A stretch of 64,000 nucleotides of DNA from Psychroflexus tropicus DSM 15496 (GTDB lineage: Bacteria; Bacteroidota; Bacteroidia; Flavobacteriales; Flavobacteriaceae): NCBI RefSeq assembly GCF_000378765.1, contig NZ_KB905342.1:496001-560000 (forward strand), written 5' to 3'. Both the position numbers and the translations under genes were made by a program. Every line of letters starts with the position of its first letter. Position 1 is the first letter of the stretch. Below are positions 45,001 through 54,279 of the stretch, piece after piece. The notes under the pieces are model-generated. The model searched no databases. It saw only the letters and a program-made list of their open reading frames with translations, and was not told where the DNA came from.

Positions 45001-45008
45001 TACTTTTG
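45001..45008 (+). promoter_or_regulatory. -7 box TACTTTTG before the HYC_CC_PP-type gene
   Basis: Exact TAnnTTTG match, only four bases before the GTG start at 45013. Transcription would begin close to the GTG, so the mRNA may be leaderless. Confidence 0.45.
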
Positions 45009-45012
45009 TAAA

Positions 45013-45411
45013 GTGAATTCAGTTATCTCAAAAATAGCGTCCCTTTCTCTAGCATTGCTTGTGCTATTCTCAACCATGTCCTTCACGGTGGGAACCCATT
45101 ACTGTGGTAACATTATGGTTGATAAAGCCATTTTATCTCCTGCGCAAACCTGTGCCATGCATCAGGAAATGCCATCAGATGAAAAGTCAGATTGCTGTGA
45201 TGACGAACTAGACATCATAAAAGGTCAGGATATCCTACACTTGTCTAAGGCTGAATTCGATTTCGATATGCCTTATGAGTTAGCAGTATTTAGCTTTATA
45301 CATTTTAGTTCATCTAATGTTTCTGCTAAAGAAGCCGCTTCTACTGAATTATACGTTCCACCCCAATATTTCCAGGATTTACTGGTGCTTCACCAGGTGT
45401 TTCTCATTTGA
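45013..45411 (+). CDS. HYC_CC_PP-type exported small protein, probably metal-related
   Basis: The 132-residue protein has a signal peptide (about 1-27) and the three marks of the Bacteroidota HYC_CC_PP group: THYCGN after the signal (about 28-33), a CC pair in SDCCDDE (about 59-65) and VPPQYFQD near the C-terminus. Cys, His and acidic residues suggest metal binding. It sits directly before the CusA-type efflux genes, which supports a role in metal stress. The start is GTG; the next ATG would delete most of the signal peptide. Confidence 0.72.
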   Translation: MNSVISKIASLSLALLVLFSTMSFTVGTHYCGNIMVDKAILSPAQTCAMHQEMPSDEKSDCCDDELDIIKGQDILHLSKAEFDFDMPYELAVFSFIHFSSSNVSAKEAASTELYVPPQYFQDLLVLHQVFLI

Positions 45412-45441
45412 TACTTTAAAACTTACCTCCATTGATTCAAT

Positions 45442-45456
45442 CTGAATGTCATTCAG
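45442..45456. promoter_or_regulatory. Operator-like palindrome upstream of cusA
   Basis: CTGAATG-T-CATTCAG is a perfect 7-bp dyad with a one-base centre, in the gap between the HYC-type gene and the RND gene. An overlapping TGTCA-N7-TGACA dyad lies at 45447-45462 region. This is the size of a dimeric-regulator site, but no regulator gene is nearby. Confidence 0.35.
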
Positions 45457-45498
45457 GCTGACATCAAAACCAATGTGTATGTTTTAATATCAAATGTT

Positions 45499-48400
45499 AT
45501 GTTGAATACTATTATTAAGTTTTTTCTTAATCAGCGACTGCTCTCGTTTATCCTTTTAGCTGGTATTGTGATTGGTGGCTTGATGGTATCCCCTTTCCAG
45601 TGGGCAGATAATCTGTTACCTAGAACTCCAATTTCTGTAGATGCTATTCCCAATACGGGGGCCAATCAGCAAATCGTATTTACTGAATGGCCTGGCCGTT
45701 CGCCTCAGGATATAGACGATCAAATTACTTATCCGCTCACGACTTACCTATTAGGCTTACCAGGAGTAGAATCAGTGCGAAGTAATTCTATGTTTGGATT
45801 TTCCAGCATCTACATCATTTTCGAGGAAGATGTGAAATTCTACTGGTCGCGTTCACGTATTCTTGAGAAGCTCAGCTCCATTCCCCAAGGACTTTTACCT
45901 GCCGAAGTTAAGCCTACTTTGGGACCAGATGCCACCGCTTTAGGTCAGGTGTTTTGGTATACCTTAGAACCTAGAGATCAAGATAATGAACCTACTGGTG
46001 GCTGGAGTTTAGATGAAATCCGAAGCGTGCAGGATTTTTATGTCAAGTATGGTCTGAGCAGTGCCCAGGGCATTTCTGAAGTTGCTTCTATCGGCGGATT
46101 TGTGAAGGAATACCAGATTGATGTGAATCCAGATGCGCTTAAATCTTACGGTATTTCCTTAATGCAAGTGGCCAAAGCAGTCAACGAAAGCAATCGTGAT
46201 GTTGGTGCCAAAACTTTAGAAATCAACCAGGTTGAATATATCGTAAGAGGTTTGGGGTATCTAGAAAATCTCGAGGATTTTGAATCTATTGTGGTAGAGG
46301 AGTCTCAAAACGTTCCTATCTACCTCAAAGATGTCGCCAAAATCAAAACCGGACCAGCTCAGCGACGAGGAATACTCGACAAGGCCGGAGCAGATGTTGT
46401 TGGAGGAGTGGTAGTGGCTCGAGATGGCTTTAATCCCATGGAAGCGATTACCAACATCAAAGAAAAAATTCAAGAAATTTCTCCAGGCTTACCCAGTAAG
46501 ACGCTAGCAGACGGGACCAAAAGTCAGTTGAAAATTGTTCCATTTTACGACCGTTCCAAATTGATTAATGAGACTATCAATACTCTGGAAGACGCCATCA
46601 GTCTTCAATTGATCATCGCTCTTTTAGTGGTAATTATTATTGTGTTCAACTTAAGGGCTTCCATAGTCATTTCTGCCGTATTACCCATTTCTGTTCTACT
46701 GGTATTTATAGCGATGAAATTTTTTAATATCCAGGCGAATATTGTGGCCTTATCGGGCATTGCGATTGCTATTGGTACCATGATCGATCTGGCCATTATT
46801 CTTTCTGAAAATGTACTTAAGAAACTGGAAGACTCTCCCAATACATCATTGGTCAAAACTATTTATGAAGGGTCTTCAGAAGTCAGTTCAGCGATTTTGA
46901 CGGCGGTGTTGACCACCGTCATCAGTTTTGTGCCTGTGTTTGCTTTGGAAGCTGCCGAAGGGAAACTCTTTATTCCTCTGGCCTACACCAAAACTTTTGC
47001 GCTCATCGCAGCCTTTTTGGTCACTGTTCTGGTATTACCCACTTTGATGTATGTGGTATTCAACGTAAAAATAAAAAAAGAAAAAACGGCTTACTACCTT
47101 AATGCTTTCCTTGGTTTTTTAGGAATCTGGACGATATTCAATGAATTCTGGTTAGGCTTCTTTATTCTCGTTTATGCCATCAGTTATTTTAGTTCTTACC
47201 AATCTTTCAACAAAAGATTACGCTTCAAAAACCTGCACTTTTATGTGTTGGTGGCTGGCGTTTTGGTCTTGCTTTCCAATCTCTGGCTGCCTTTAGGACC
47301 TCAACAATCCATGGTATCTAATGTTATTTTTGTTGGGATTTTAGTGGGTGTTTTATTGGCATTTTATCTTTTGCTCCAAACCTATTACGCTCAAATTTTG
47401 ACCTTCTTTATAAAACACGTTAAGGCGTTTTTAGTCCTACCTGTGCTGGCGATTTTTACAGGGTTGTTGATTTGGCTTGGTTTTTCAAACCTATTTCACT
47501 GGCCAAAACAAGCCTCTAATACTGTTGGCCTCGCAATTGAAGACACAGGGTTCTGGAAGTCGATGGATCAAACGTTTCCTGGCATCGGTAAAGAATTTAT
47601 GCCCAGTTTAGACGAAGGTAGTTTTATCTTGATGCCGACCAGTATGACGCATTCTGGTATCGAATTCAATAAAGAAAAGCTTCAGCAGATGGATATGCTG
47701 GTAAAGCAAATTCCTGAAGTCGAAACGGTAGTCGGAAAGTTAGGTCGAGTAGAATCAGCGATCGATCCCGCGCCTATTTCCATGTTTGAAAACCTGATTA
47801 CCTATAAAACAGAATTTATTTTAAACGCAGAGGGTGAACGCCAGGCGTTCGAAGTGAATGAGGAGGGGCACTTCAAGATTCAGGGCTTAAAAATTAAGAA
47901 CGATAAGATTGAAATCACTAAAAATGCAAACGATATAATTTGGTTCGATAAGTCTGAATATGTTTTTCTGGATGCTTCAGGAGAAGTATTTTCAGATTCA
48001 ATTCAGTCTGAATTGTTTTATGAAACTGAACACAATTTCAAAAATTTCATGATCGAAGATGACGATGGAAATTATTTCAGAAATTGGCGACGACACATCC
48101 AGTCGCCAGACGATATCTGGACTGAAATTGCTGAGGTCACACAAATTCCTGGAATCACCTCTGCCCCCAAATTACAACCAATTGAAACTCGTCAAATTAT
48201 GCTACAAACGGGGATGCGTGCGCCCATGGGCATAAAAGTGTCTGGCCCCGATTTGCGAACCATCGAAGCCTTTGGAAAAAAATTAGAAGAAATTTTGAAA
48301 CAAGTTCCCGATATCAAAACCCAAGCCGTCTTTGCAGATAGAGTCGTAGCTAAACCTTATTTACACCTCAATCTCAATAGGGAAGCTTTAGCGAGATATG

Positions 48401-49413
48401 GATTGAGCATCGATGAGGTTCAGGATTATATTTCAATTGCTATTGGAGGTCAAACCCTTACTCAAACGGTCGAAGGCCGAGAACGCTATGCCGTTCGTGT
48501 TCGTTATCCTCGAGAGTTAAGAAATACCCCTGATGCTATTGAAAACATGCTAATCTCCACATCTTCTGGCACTCAGGTTCCTTTGGGAGAGCTTGTCGAT
48601 ATTGAATACGAACCCGGTCCTCAAATGATCAAACGCGAAGATACGTTCTTGAACTCCTATGTGCTCTTCGATCGCGCCGAGGGCGTTGCCGAAGTCACTG
48701 CCGTGGAGTCTGCGAGAGACGCCATTCTTACTGAAATCAACAACGGCAACCTAAAAGTGCCAAGTGGTGTCAGCTACAGATTTGCAGGAAGTTTTGAAAA
48801 TCAAGTCCGTTCTGAAAAACGCTTGTCACTTATCATACCAGTGGTTTTCGTGGTGATTTTTTTAGTTCTGTATTTTCAATTTAAGTCGTTGCGCATCAGT
48901 TTGATGGTCTTTTCTTCTATCGCCTTAGCCTTTAGTGGTGGATTTATCATGTTGTGGCTTTACGGTCAGGATTGGTTTTTTAATCTAAGCTGGTTTGGAG
49001 AAAACCTTCGAGATATTTTTCAAATAAAAACCATCAATTTAAGTGTGGCCGTTTGGGTGGGATTTATTGCTTTATTTGGAATTGCCACCGATGATGCCGT
49101 ATTGATGGCAACCTACTTGAGGCAATCATTTAAAGCCAACCCCACCAAAACCAAGGCAGAGTTGCGTGAAGCCGTGATGGAAGGCGGGCTAAAAAGGATT
49201 CGACCTGCCGTCATGACTTCAGTCACTACCGTGATTGCTCTTTTACCCGTATTATCGTCCACCGGTAAAGGCTCAGACATCATGGTGCCTATGGCGATCC
49301 CAGCTTTTGGAGGCATGTTGATGGCGAGTTTGACTTACTTCTTACTACCGATTTTATTTTACATCGTTTACAGCAGAGCCTTAAAAAACAGGTCTGAAAT
49401 TGATCTCAACTGA
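45499..49413 (+). CDS. cusA: CusA/CzcA-type heavy-metal RND efflux pump
   Basis: From the ATG at 45499 the pump is 1304 residues; the GTG at 45475 adds eight doubtful residues. It has the HME-RND layout: LSGIAIAIGTMIDLAIILSE (TM4 relay region, about 420-440), the porter domains and a second membrane half with FGIATDDAVLMATYLRQSF near 1190. It is longer than E. coli CusA (about 1050) because of extra helices (about 535-640) and a hydrophilic insert near 755-870 with FRNWRRHIQSPDDIW. It exports metal cations such as Cu, Ag, Zn or Co; which one cannot be told. TolC and CusB genes follow. Confidence 0.92.
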   Translation: MLNTIIKFFLNQRLLSFILLAGIVIGGLMVSPFQWADNLLPRTPISVDAIPNTGANQQIVFTEWPGRSPQDIDDQITYPLTTYLLGLPGVESVRSNSMFGFSSIYIIFEEDVKFYWSRSRILEKLSSIPQGLLPAEVKPTLGPDATALGQVFWYTLEPRDQDNEPTGGWSLDEIRSVQDFYVKYGLSSAQGISEVASIGGFVKEYQIDVNPDALKSYGISLMQVAKAVNESNRDVGAKTLEINQVEYIVRGLGYLENLEDFESIVVEESQNVPIYLKDVAKIKTGPAQRRGILDKAGADVVGGVVVARDGFNPMEAITNIKEKIQEISPGLPSKTLADGTKSQLKIVPFYDRSKLINETINTLEDAISLQLIIALLVVIIIVFNLRASIVISAVLPISVLLVFIAMKFFNIQANIVALSGIAIAIGTMIDLAIILSENVLKKLEDSPNTSLVKTIYEGSSEVSSAILTAVLTTVISFVPVFALEAAEGKLFIPLAYTKTFALIAAFLVTVLVLPTLMYVVFNVKIKKEKTAYYLNAFLGFLGIWTIFNEFWLGFFILVYAISYFSSYQSFNKRLRFKNLHFYVLVAGVLVLLSNLWLPLGPQQSMVSNVIFVGILVGVLLAFYLLLQTYYAQILTFFIKHVKAFLVLPVLAIFTGLLIWLGFSNLFHWPKQASNTVGLAIEDTGFWKSMDQTFPGIGKEFMPSLDEGSFILMPTSMTHSGIEFNKEKLQQMDMLVKQIPEVETVVGKLGRVESAIDPAPISMFENLITYKTEFILNAEGERQAFEVNEEGHFKIQGLKIKNDKIEITKNANDIIWFDKSEYVFLDASGEVFSDSIQSELFYETEHNFKNFMIEDDDGNYFRNWRRHIQSPDDIWTEIAEVTQIPGITSAPKLQPIETRQIMLQTGMRAPMGIKVSGPDLRTIEAFGKKLEEILKQVPDIKTQAVFADRVVAKPYLHLNLNREALARYGLSIDEVQDYISIAIGGQTLTQTVEGRERYAVRVRYPRELRNTPDAIENMLISTSSGTQVPLGELVDIEYEPGPQMIKREDTFLNSYVLFDRAEGVAEVTAVESARDAILTEINNGNLKVPSGVSYRFAGSFENQVRSEKRLSLIIPVVFVVIFLVLYFQFKSLRISLMVFSSIALAFSGGFIMLWLYGQDWFFNLSWFGENLRDIFQIKTINLSVAVWVGFIALFGIATDDAVLMATYLRQSFKANPTKTKAELREAVMEGGLKRIRPAVMTSVTTVIALLPVLSSTGKGSDIMVPMAIPAFGGMLMASLTYFLLPILFYIVYSRALKNRSEIDLN

Positions 49414-49433
49414 ATTTCATAAAAGATACATCT

Positions 49434-50699
49434 ATGTTTAAAACAGAACATATAACACCCATTGGAAGCTCAACTCAACTTTTGTTGGTTGGCGTTATGC
49501 TATGCTTTGGAATCAACCTGAAAGCACAAAGCCTTGAAGAATTAAAAACGATAGCTGCGGAAAATAATTTACAACTGAAAGCCCAATTCAAAGCTTTTGA
49601 AGCCGAAATGGAAGGGGTGACGCAGGCCAAATCCTGGCAAGACCCCAATCTGAGTTTTGGCTACTTCATCAGCCCTATTGAAACCCGAGTAGGTCCGCAA
49701 ATCGCCAGATTTTCGCTCACACAAATGCTACCCTGGTTTGGCACCTACAAAGCTAAAGGTGACATCGCAGCTTACAGAGCAGAAGCTGAATTTGAAAACT
49801 TCCAGGATCAAAAATTGAAGTTGTTTTTAGAAGTCGCCAAGCAGTATTACGATCTTTCGGCTTTAAGACACATCGAAGCACTTGAAGCCAAACAGCTTCA
49901 AATTCTGAATGAGTTGAAATCGATTGTAGAAGCGAATTATGAAAACAATCAGGCGAATTTGGTTGACGTCTTGAGAGTTGAACTCCAAATCGACGAACAA
50001 ATGAGCGTCATTCAGATTTTGGATGACCAAGACCAGGCTATGGTAGTTCAACTTAACCAGTTGATGAACCGAGCGCTAAACACGCCTATCCTAATTTCTG
50101 ATCCACAGTATATTCTGGAACAAAAGGAATTTCAGCCCATCGATACGATATCTAAAAATCATCCGCGACTGGAATCTATTCGGAAGCTTCAGAAATCTAA
50201 CAAAGCTGAACGTCTGCTTGCTCGGAAACAAGCCCTGCCACAATTTGGTCTCGGCCTGGATTATGCCATCATTCAAGATCGCAATGTGATGAATGCAGAT
50301 GCTGGACAAGATGCGCTCATGCCTATGCTTTCTTTAAGTCTGCCTATTTTTGGAAAGAAGAATGCATCCAGAAAAAAAGCAGCTTCGCTTCAAGGCGAAT
50401 CTCTGCAATTTCAGTTGGAACACGAGAGAACTAAACTTGAAACCGAAATTCAGGTGGCTCAATATAAACAACATGAACTTTTAAGCCTTCTGGATTTATA
50501 TAATGAGCAACTGCTGAAATTAGAGGACATTTTAAGGCTTTCAGAAGTAGCTTTATCTAATGCATCTGTGGGAATAGAAGAACTATTAGACTTACAGGAA
50601 GAGCGGTTGCTTTACGAGAAGCAACGAACCAAAACTTTAGCAAACCTTTTAAAGACCAGCGAAACTATACGTTACCTCACTTCAAATACAGACTTATGA
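49434..50699 (+). CDS. cusC: TolC-family outer-membrane efflux protein (CusC-like)
   Basis: The 421-residue protein has a signal peptide (ending about LKAQ, residue 32) and the long alpha-helical repeats of the outer-membrane factor family, including KSWQDPNLSFGYFI near 64 and LSLPIFGKKNASRKKAASLQ near 300. It forms the trimeric exit channel for the CusA pump. It starts 20 bases after cusA and overlaps cusB by four bases (ATGA), so the efflux complex is made from one transcript. Confidence 0.9.
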   Translation: MFKTEHITPIGSSTQLLLVGVMLCFGINLKAQSLEELKTIAAENNLQLKAQFKAFEAEMEGVTQAKSWQDPNLSFGYFISPIETRVGPQIARFSLTQMLPWFGTYKAKGDIAAYRAEAEFENFQDQKLKLFLEVAKQYYDLSALRHIEALEAKQLQILNELKSIVEANYENNQANLVDVLRVELQIDEQMSVIQILDDQDQAMVVQLNQLMNRALNTPILISDPQYILEQKEFQPIDTISKNHPRLESIRKLQKSNKAERLLARKQALPQFGLGLDYAIIQDRNVMNADAGQDALMPMLSLSLPIFGKKNASRKKAASLQGESLQFQLEHERTKLETEIQVAQYKQHELLSLLDLYNEQLLKLEDILRLSEVALSNASVGIEELLDLQEERLLYEKQRTKTLANLLKTSETIRYLTSNTDL

Positions 50700-52333
50700 A
50701 AACACAATACAAATATTATTTAGGATTTTTACTACTATTTATCATAGGTGTACTAATAGGTGCATCATTTGCAAACGATTATTCGAAAGAAAAACTTCAC
50801 GATCACTCACAATTACAGGCTGAAGGACAGGTTTGGACTTGTTCTATGCATCCTCAGATTAGAAATGAAGAACCAGGCGATTGCCCTATTTGTGGGATGG
50901 ACCTCATACCCGCTAGTCAAATGGACGAAACCCTAGACCCAAATGCCATCAAAATGAGTAAAACAGCCAGGAAACTGGCTCAGGTGGAAACCATAGTGGT
51001 GGGAAGTCAAACTAGCGGGTCAAGCTTAAACTTATCTGGTCGTTTGGAAATCAATCAAGATAAAACTTCAACAATGACGGCAAATTTTAAAGCCAGAATT
51101 GAAAAGCTTTACGTCAATGATGAAGGTGAGCAGGTCCAAAAAGGCCAGGTGATTGCCGAATTGTATGCGCCTGAAATTCAAATCCTCAAGGAAGAATTGG
51201 AGTTGGCGAACAGTCAAGAGAATGAAGCGCTTATTGAAAGTATCGCTACTAAAATTTCAAACTACGAATTATCTATTAATGATGTTCAGTCGATGAAGAA
51301 TGGAAGGTTGAAGTTGACCTCACCCGTTAGTGGATACGTTACTGCTTTGAAGGTGAAACAAGGGGATAATGTCAGTGCCGATCAAAACCTCATGACTATC
51401 GCCGACCTGTCATCACTTTGGGCGGTTCTTGATGTTTATGAAAGCAGCCTAAAAAGCATTAAGGTAGGAGATCAACTCAACATTACTATTCCTAACGAGG
51501 AGAATGTCACAGGAAAAGTCACTTTTTTTTCCCCAGTTTTGGATGAGAATTCCAGATCAGCCAAAGCAAGAGTAGTGATTCAGAACCCGAATCGCACTTT
51601 AAAACCGGGTGTATTCATAACGGCAGACTTGTACAACTCAACATCTAAAACTGCAACTGAGGAATCGCTGATGATTCCAAAATCGGCATTGCTTTGGACC
51701 GGGAAACGCTCAGTTGTCTATCTTCAACTGGACAATAAAAGCGGGGTTTATTTTAAAATGATAGAAGTTGAAACCGGCAAAACTTCATCAGATTATATTG
51801 AAATCACATCAGGTTTAAAATCAGGAGATGAGATCGTATCTCAGGGCGCCTTCAGTATAGATTCTGAAGCTCAACTCGCAGGCAAGCCTAGCATGATGAA
51901 TCCAAAAGTTGAACCTCAGAAAATTAAAATTTCAGAGGAAAGTGTTTCAGAACAAACACAGGTAGTCAAACAACTCATCAATCGCTATACGAATTTAAAA
52001 GAGGCTTTGGTTTTAAGTGATTTTCAGGCTTCGCTTTCAGCTTATAGACAAGTGAATTCATTGCTAGCAGAATTGAATATCGATGACATTAAGGCTACAG
52101 AACAGATCAAAACTATCGATGAACTTCGAGAAGAATTCATTTTGCTTTCTGAAGAAATGATTGCCATTGCCCAGACGTCTAATCCAACCGGTAGCAAACT
52201 TTATGTACAGCGATGTCCTATGGCCGATAGAGGAGAAGGCGCCCGATGGTTGAGTTTTTCCAATCAGATTAAAAACCCTTACTATGGTGATGCGATGTTG
52301 AAATGTGGAAGTGTTGTAGATTCTATACAATAA
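50696..52333 (+). CDS. cusB: CusB-type periplasmic adaptor with heavy-metal-binding domain
   Basis: The 545-residue adaptor has an N-terminal membrane helix (about 7-25), then a heavy-metal-binding domain with WTCSMHP (residues 47-53) and CPICGMD (63-69), the hairpin and barrel-sandwich regions of membrane-fusion proteins, and a C-terminal Bacteroidota domain ending RCPMADRGEGARWLSF and CGSVVDSI. It links CusA to the outer-membrane channel and may hand metal to it. Met and Cys ligands favour Cu(I) or Ag(I), but this is inference. It contains the promoter of the next gene at its 3' end. Confidence 0.92.
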   Translation: MKTQYKYYLGFLLLFIIGVLIGASFANDYSKEKLHDHSQLQAEGQVWTCSMHPQIRNEEPGDCPICGMDLIPASQMDETLDPNAIKMSKTARKLAQVETIVVGSQTSGSSLNLSGRLEINQDKTSTMTANFKARIEKLYVNDEGEQVQKGQVIAELYAPEIQILKEELELANSQENEALIESIATKISNYELSINDVQSMKNGRLKLTSPVSGYVTALKVKQGDNVSADQNLMTIADLSSLWAVLDVYESSLKSIKVGDQLNITIPNEENVTGKVTFFSPVLDENSRSAKARVVIQNPNRTLKPGVFITADLYNSTSKTATEESLMIPKSALLWTGKRSVVYLQLDNKSGVYFKMIEVETGKTSSDYIEITSGLKSGDEIVSQGAFSIDSEAQLAGKPSMMNPKVEPQKIKISEESVSEQTQVVKQLINRYTNLKEALVLSDFQASLSAYRQVNSLLAELNIDDIKATEQIKTIDELREEFILLSEEMIAIAQTSNPTGSKLYVQRCPMADRGEGARWLSFSNQIKNPYYGDAMLKCGSVVDSIQ

Positions 52334-52342
52334 GTAACTTTG
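52314..52342 (+). promoter_or_regulatory. Promoter of the HMA-MauE gene
   Basis: TTG (52314-52316), 18 bases, then TAACTTTG (52335-52342) gives the full Bacteroidota promoter. It overlaps the cusB 3' end and lies 22 bases before the ATG at 52365. The gene can therefore be expressed apart from cusACB. Confidence 0.6.
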
Positions 52343-52364
52343 CAATCTATATCAAAATTGAAGG

Positions 52365-53081
52365 ATGATGACGCATACGTATAAAGTTTCGGGAATGACC
52401 TGTCAGCACTGCCGAGCCAGTGTGGAAGACAGCATAAAAAAATTAGAAAATGTCACCTATGTGAGTGTTGATTTAGAGGCGGAAGAGGCCAAAATTGATA
52501 TGGAACAACATATCGACGTTGAGACCCTTCAAGAGGCTCTTAAAGATAAATATACCATTTCCAAGCAATCCGATTTTGAGACCAAATCCGGAGAAAACAT
52601 TCAGGAACAATCCAAAGTTCAGCAGCTGTTTCCTTTGTTTTTAATTTTTGGCTATATCACTATTGCTTCTGTCCTCTTGAACTATAGTAACTGGGAACTC
52701 AGTAGCTTTATGTTCGATTTTATGGGTCTGTTCTACATTGTATTCAGCTTCTTTAAATTTTTGGACTATACTGGATTTCCCGATTCATTTAGAATGTACG
52801 ATCCGTTGGCCAAAGCCTTACCAGCCTACGGTTGGATTTATCCTTTTATAGAAACAGCCTTGGGTTTGATGTTCCTTTTAAGGTTCGAAATTGATATTGC
52901 TTTGGTGGCTACCATTGTCGTTTTAGGAATCACTACCATTGGAGTAACTCGATCATTATTTTCCAAAAAAGTGATCAAATGTGCCTGTTTGGGAACGGCG
53001 CTAAATTTGCCGATGACAGAAGCCACGTTTATAGAAAACACCATCATGCTGGTGATGGCAATTTGGATGTTACTAGTTTAA
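52365..53081 (+). CDS. Heavy-metal-associated domain fused to MauE/DoxX-like membrane domain
   Basis: The 238-residue protein joins an HMA domain (residues 1-70, metal site GMTCQHC with Cys13 and Cys16) to four membrane helices (about 85-235). The membrane part ends with a CACLGTALNLPMTEATFIEN block, typical of MauE-like redox-associated proteins. HMA domains bind Cu(I), Zn, Cd or Hg; the membrane part could pass metal or electrons. A second ATG three bases on (52368) is an equally good start. It closes the metal island and has its own promoter. Confidence 0.82.
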   Translation: MMTHTYKVSGMTCQHCRASVEDSIKKLENVTYVSVDLEAEEAKIDMEQHIDVETLQEALKDKYTISKQSDFETKSGENIQEQSKVQQLFPLFLIFGYITIASVLLNYSNWELSSFMFDFMGLFYIVFSFFKFLDYTGFPDSFRMYDPLAKALPAYGWIYPFIETALGLMFLLRFEIDIALVATIVVLGITTIGVTRSLFSKKVIKCACLGTALNLPMTEATFIENTIMLVMAIWMLLV

Positions 53082-53092
53082 ATTTCTTTATT

Positions 53093-53154
53093 CTTCGTGT
53101 TCTTTGTGCCTCCGTGGTTGAAAAACTCACCACAAAGTCACAGAGGACACAGAG
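53093..53154. repeat. Imperfect palindrome with dispersed-repeat form, left flank of dinB
   Basis: Left arm 53093-53118 and right arm 53129-53154 are 26-base inverted copies with 19 matches, rich in CTTTGTG / CACAAAG. The right arm contains CACAAAGTCACAGAGG (53131-53146), which recurs inverted at 54317-54332 beyond dinB. The motif family CTTTGTGxxCTCxGTG is known to me as a dispersed intergenic repeat in several phyla. Confidence 0.7.
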
Positions 53155-53172
53155 AAAATCTTTATGTTAAGT

Positions 53173-54276
53173 TTAAAACGGCAGTTTCAGTTGCTCCTCT
53201 TTAGGAATAGATGTTGAATTAATTGTTTTTTGATCTTCTGTGTTAAGATTAGATAATGAAATCCCCAACAATCTTATGGAATCTTTGATAGGTTCTTGAT
53301 AAAGCAAAGCTTTGGTTTCTTCCATGATCAAGGCCTTAGAGGCGATAAACAGCTTTAAGGTTTTGCTTCGGGTTTGTACGCTGAAGTCGCTGTATTTCAG
53401 TTTCAAAGTGATGGTTTTTCCCGCGACTTTGCTGTTTTGAAGTCGGCGTTCCACTTCCTCGGCAATGTCTTCCAGCTTTTCCAACATATATATTTCCGAA
53501 GAGATATTTTCAGAAAAGGTGCGCTCGGCGCCGAGAGATTTCCTTATGCGGGTTGGCTTCACTTCGCTTAAATGAATGCCGCGAACCACGTTGTAGTAAT
53601 GAGAACCACTCTTCCCAAAATACTCCTGAAGATACTCGAGCGATTTTAACTTGAGGTCAGCACCCGTAAAGATACCCAAACGGTACATTTTATCTTGCGT
53701 CACTTTCCCAACGCCATAAAATTTACGAATATCCAATTCTTCTAAAAACTCGATTACCTCTTCGGGCGGAATAGTCTTTTGCCCATTAGGTTTATTGATG
53801 TCACTAGCGATTTTTGCGATAAACTTATTGATGGAGATGCCCGCCGAAGCATTGAGTCCAGTTTTAGTTTTGATTTTCTCTCGAATTTCCCTGGCCAAGA
53901 CCGTTGCACTGGGGAAGTCAAATTTATTGACGGTCACATCCAAATAAGCTTCATCCAGGGAGAGCGGTTCTACCAAATCGGTGTATTCAAAGAAGATTTT
54001 ACGAATGCGTTGTGAAATTTCTTTGTAACGGTCGAAACGAGGCCTCACAAAAATCAAGTGCGGACATAGACGAGCAGCCTGTCGACCACTCATGGCACTT
54101 TTGACGCCGTACTTTCTGGCCTCATAACTGGCAGCCGCTACCACACCGCGTTTGGAACTACCGCCAACCGCCAGGGCTTTTCCCTGCAAACTGGGATCGT
54201 CCAGTTGCTCTACAGAGGCATAGAAGGCATCCATATCGACGTGAATAATTTTGCGGAGATGATCTCGAAAATCCAT
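53173..54276 (-). CDS. dinB: DNA polymerase IV (Y-family)
   Basis: From the ATG at 54276 the protein is 367 residues; an in-frame GTG at 54297 lies upstream of the -7 box and is rejected. Catalytic residues are in HVDMDAFYASVEQ and SLDEAYLDVT; a helix-hairpin-helix thumb and the little-finger domain follow. The C-terminal end EEQLKLPF resembles a beta-clamp-binding QLxLPF motif. It copies past lesions, usually with low fidelity. It is flanked by inverted copies of a 16-bp repeat, and its -7 box almost touches the ATG. Confidence 0.94.
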   Translation of the reverse strand: MDFRDHLRKIIHVDMDAFYASVEQLDDPSLQGKALAVGGSSKRGVVAAASYEARKYGVKSAMSGRQAARLCPHLIFVRPRFDRYKEISQRIRKIFFEYTDLVEPLSLDEAYLDVTVNKFDFPSATVLAREIREKIKTKTGLNASAGISINKFIAKIASDINKPNGQKTIPPEEVIEFLEELDIRKFYGVGKVTQDKMYRLGIFTGADLKLKSLEYLQEYFGKSGSHYYNVVRGIHLSEVKPTRIRKSLGAERTFSENISSEIYMLEKLEDIAEEVERRLQNSKVAGKTITLKLKYSDFSVQTRSKTLKLFIASKALIMEETKALLYQEPIKDSIRLLGISLSNLNTEDQKTINSTSIPKEEQLKLPF

Positions 54277-54279
54277 GTA

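Noticed and set aside
45475-45498. GTG start for CusA
   Set aside because: Adds eight residues before a normal CusA N-terminus; the ATG at 45499 gives the usual MLNTIIKFFLNQ beginning.
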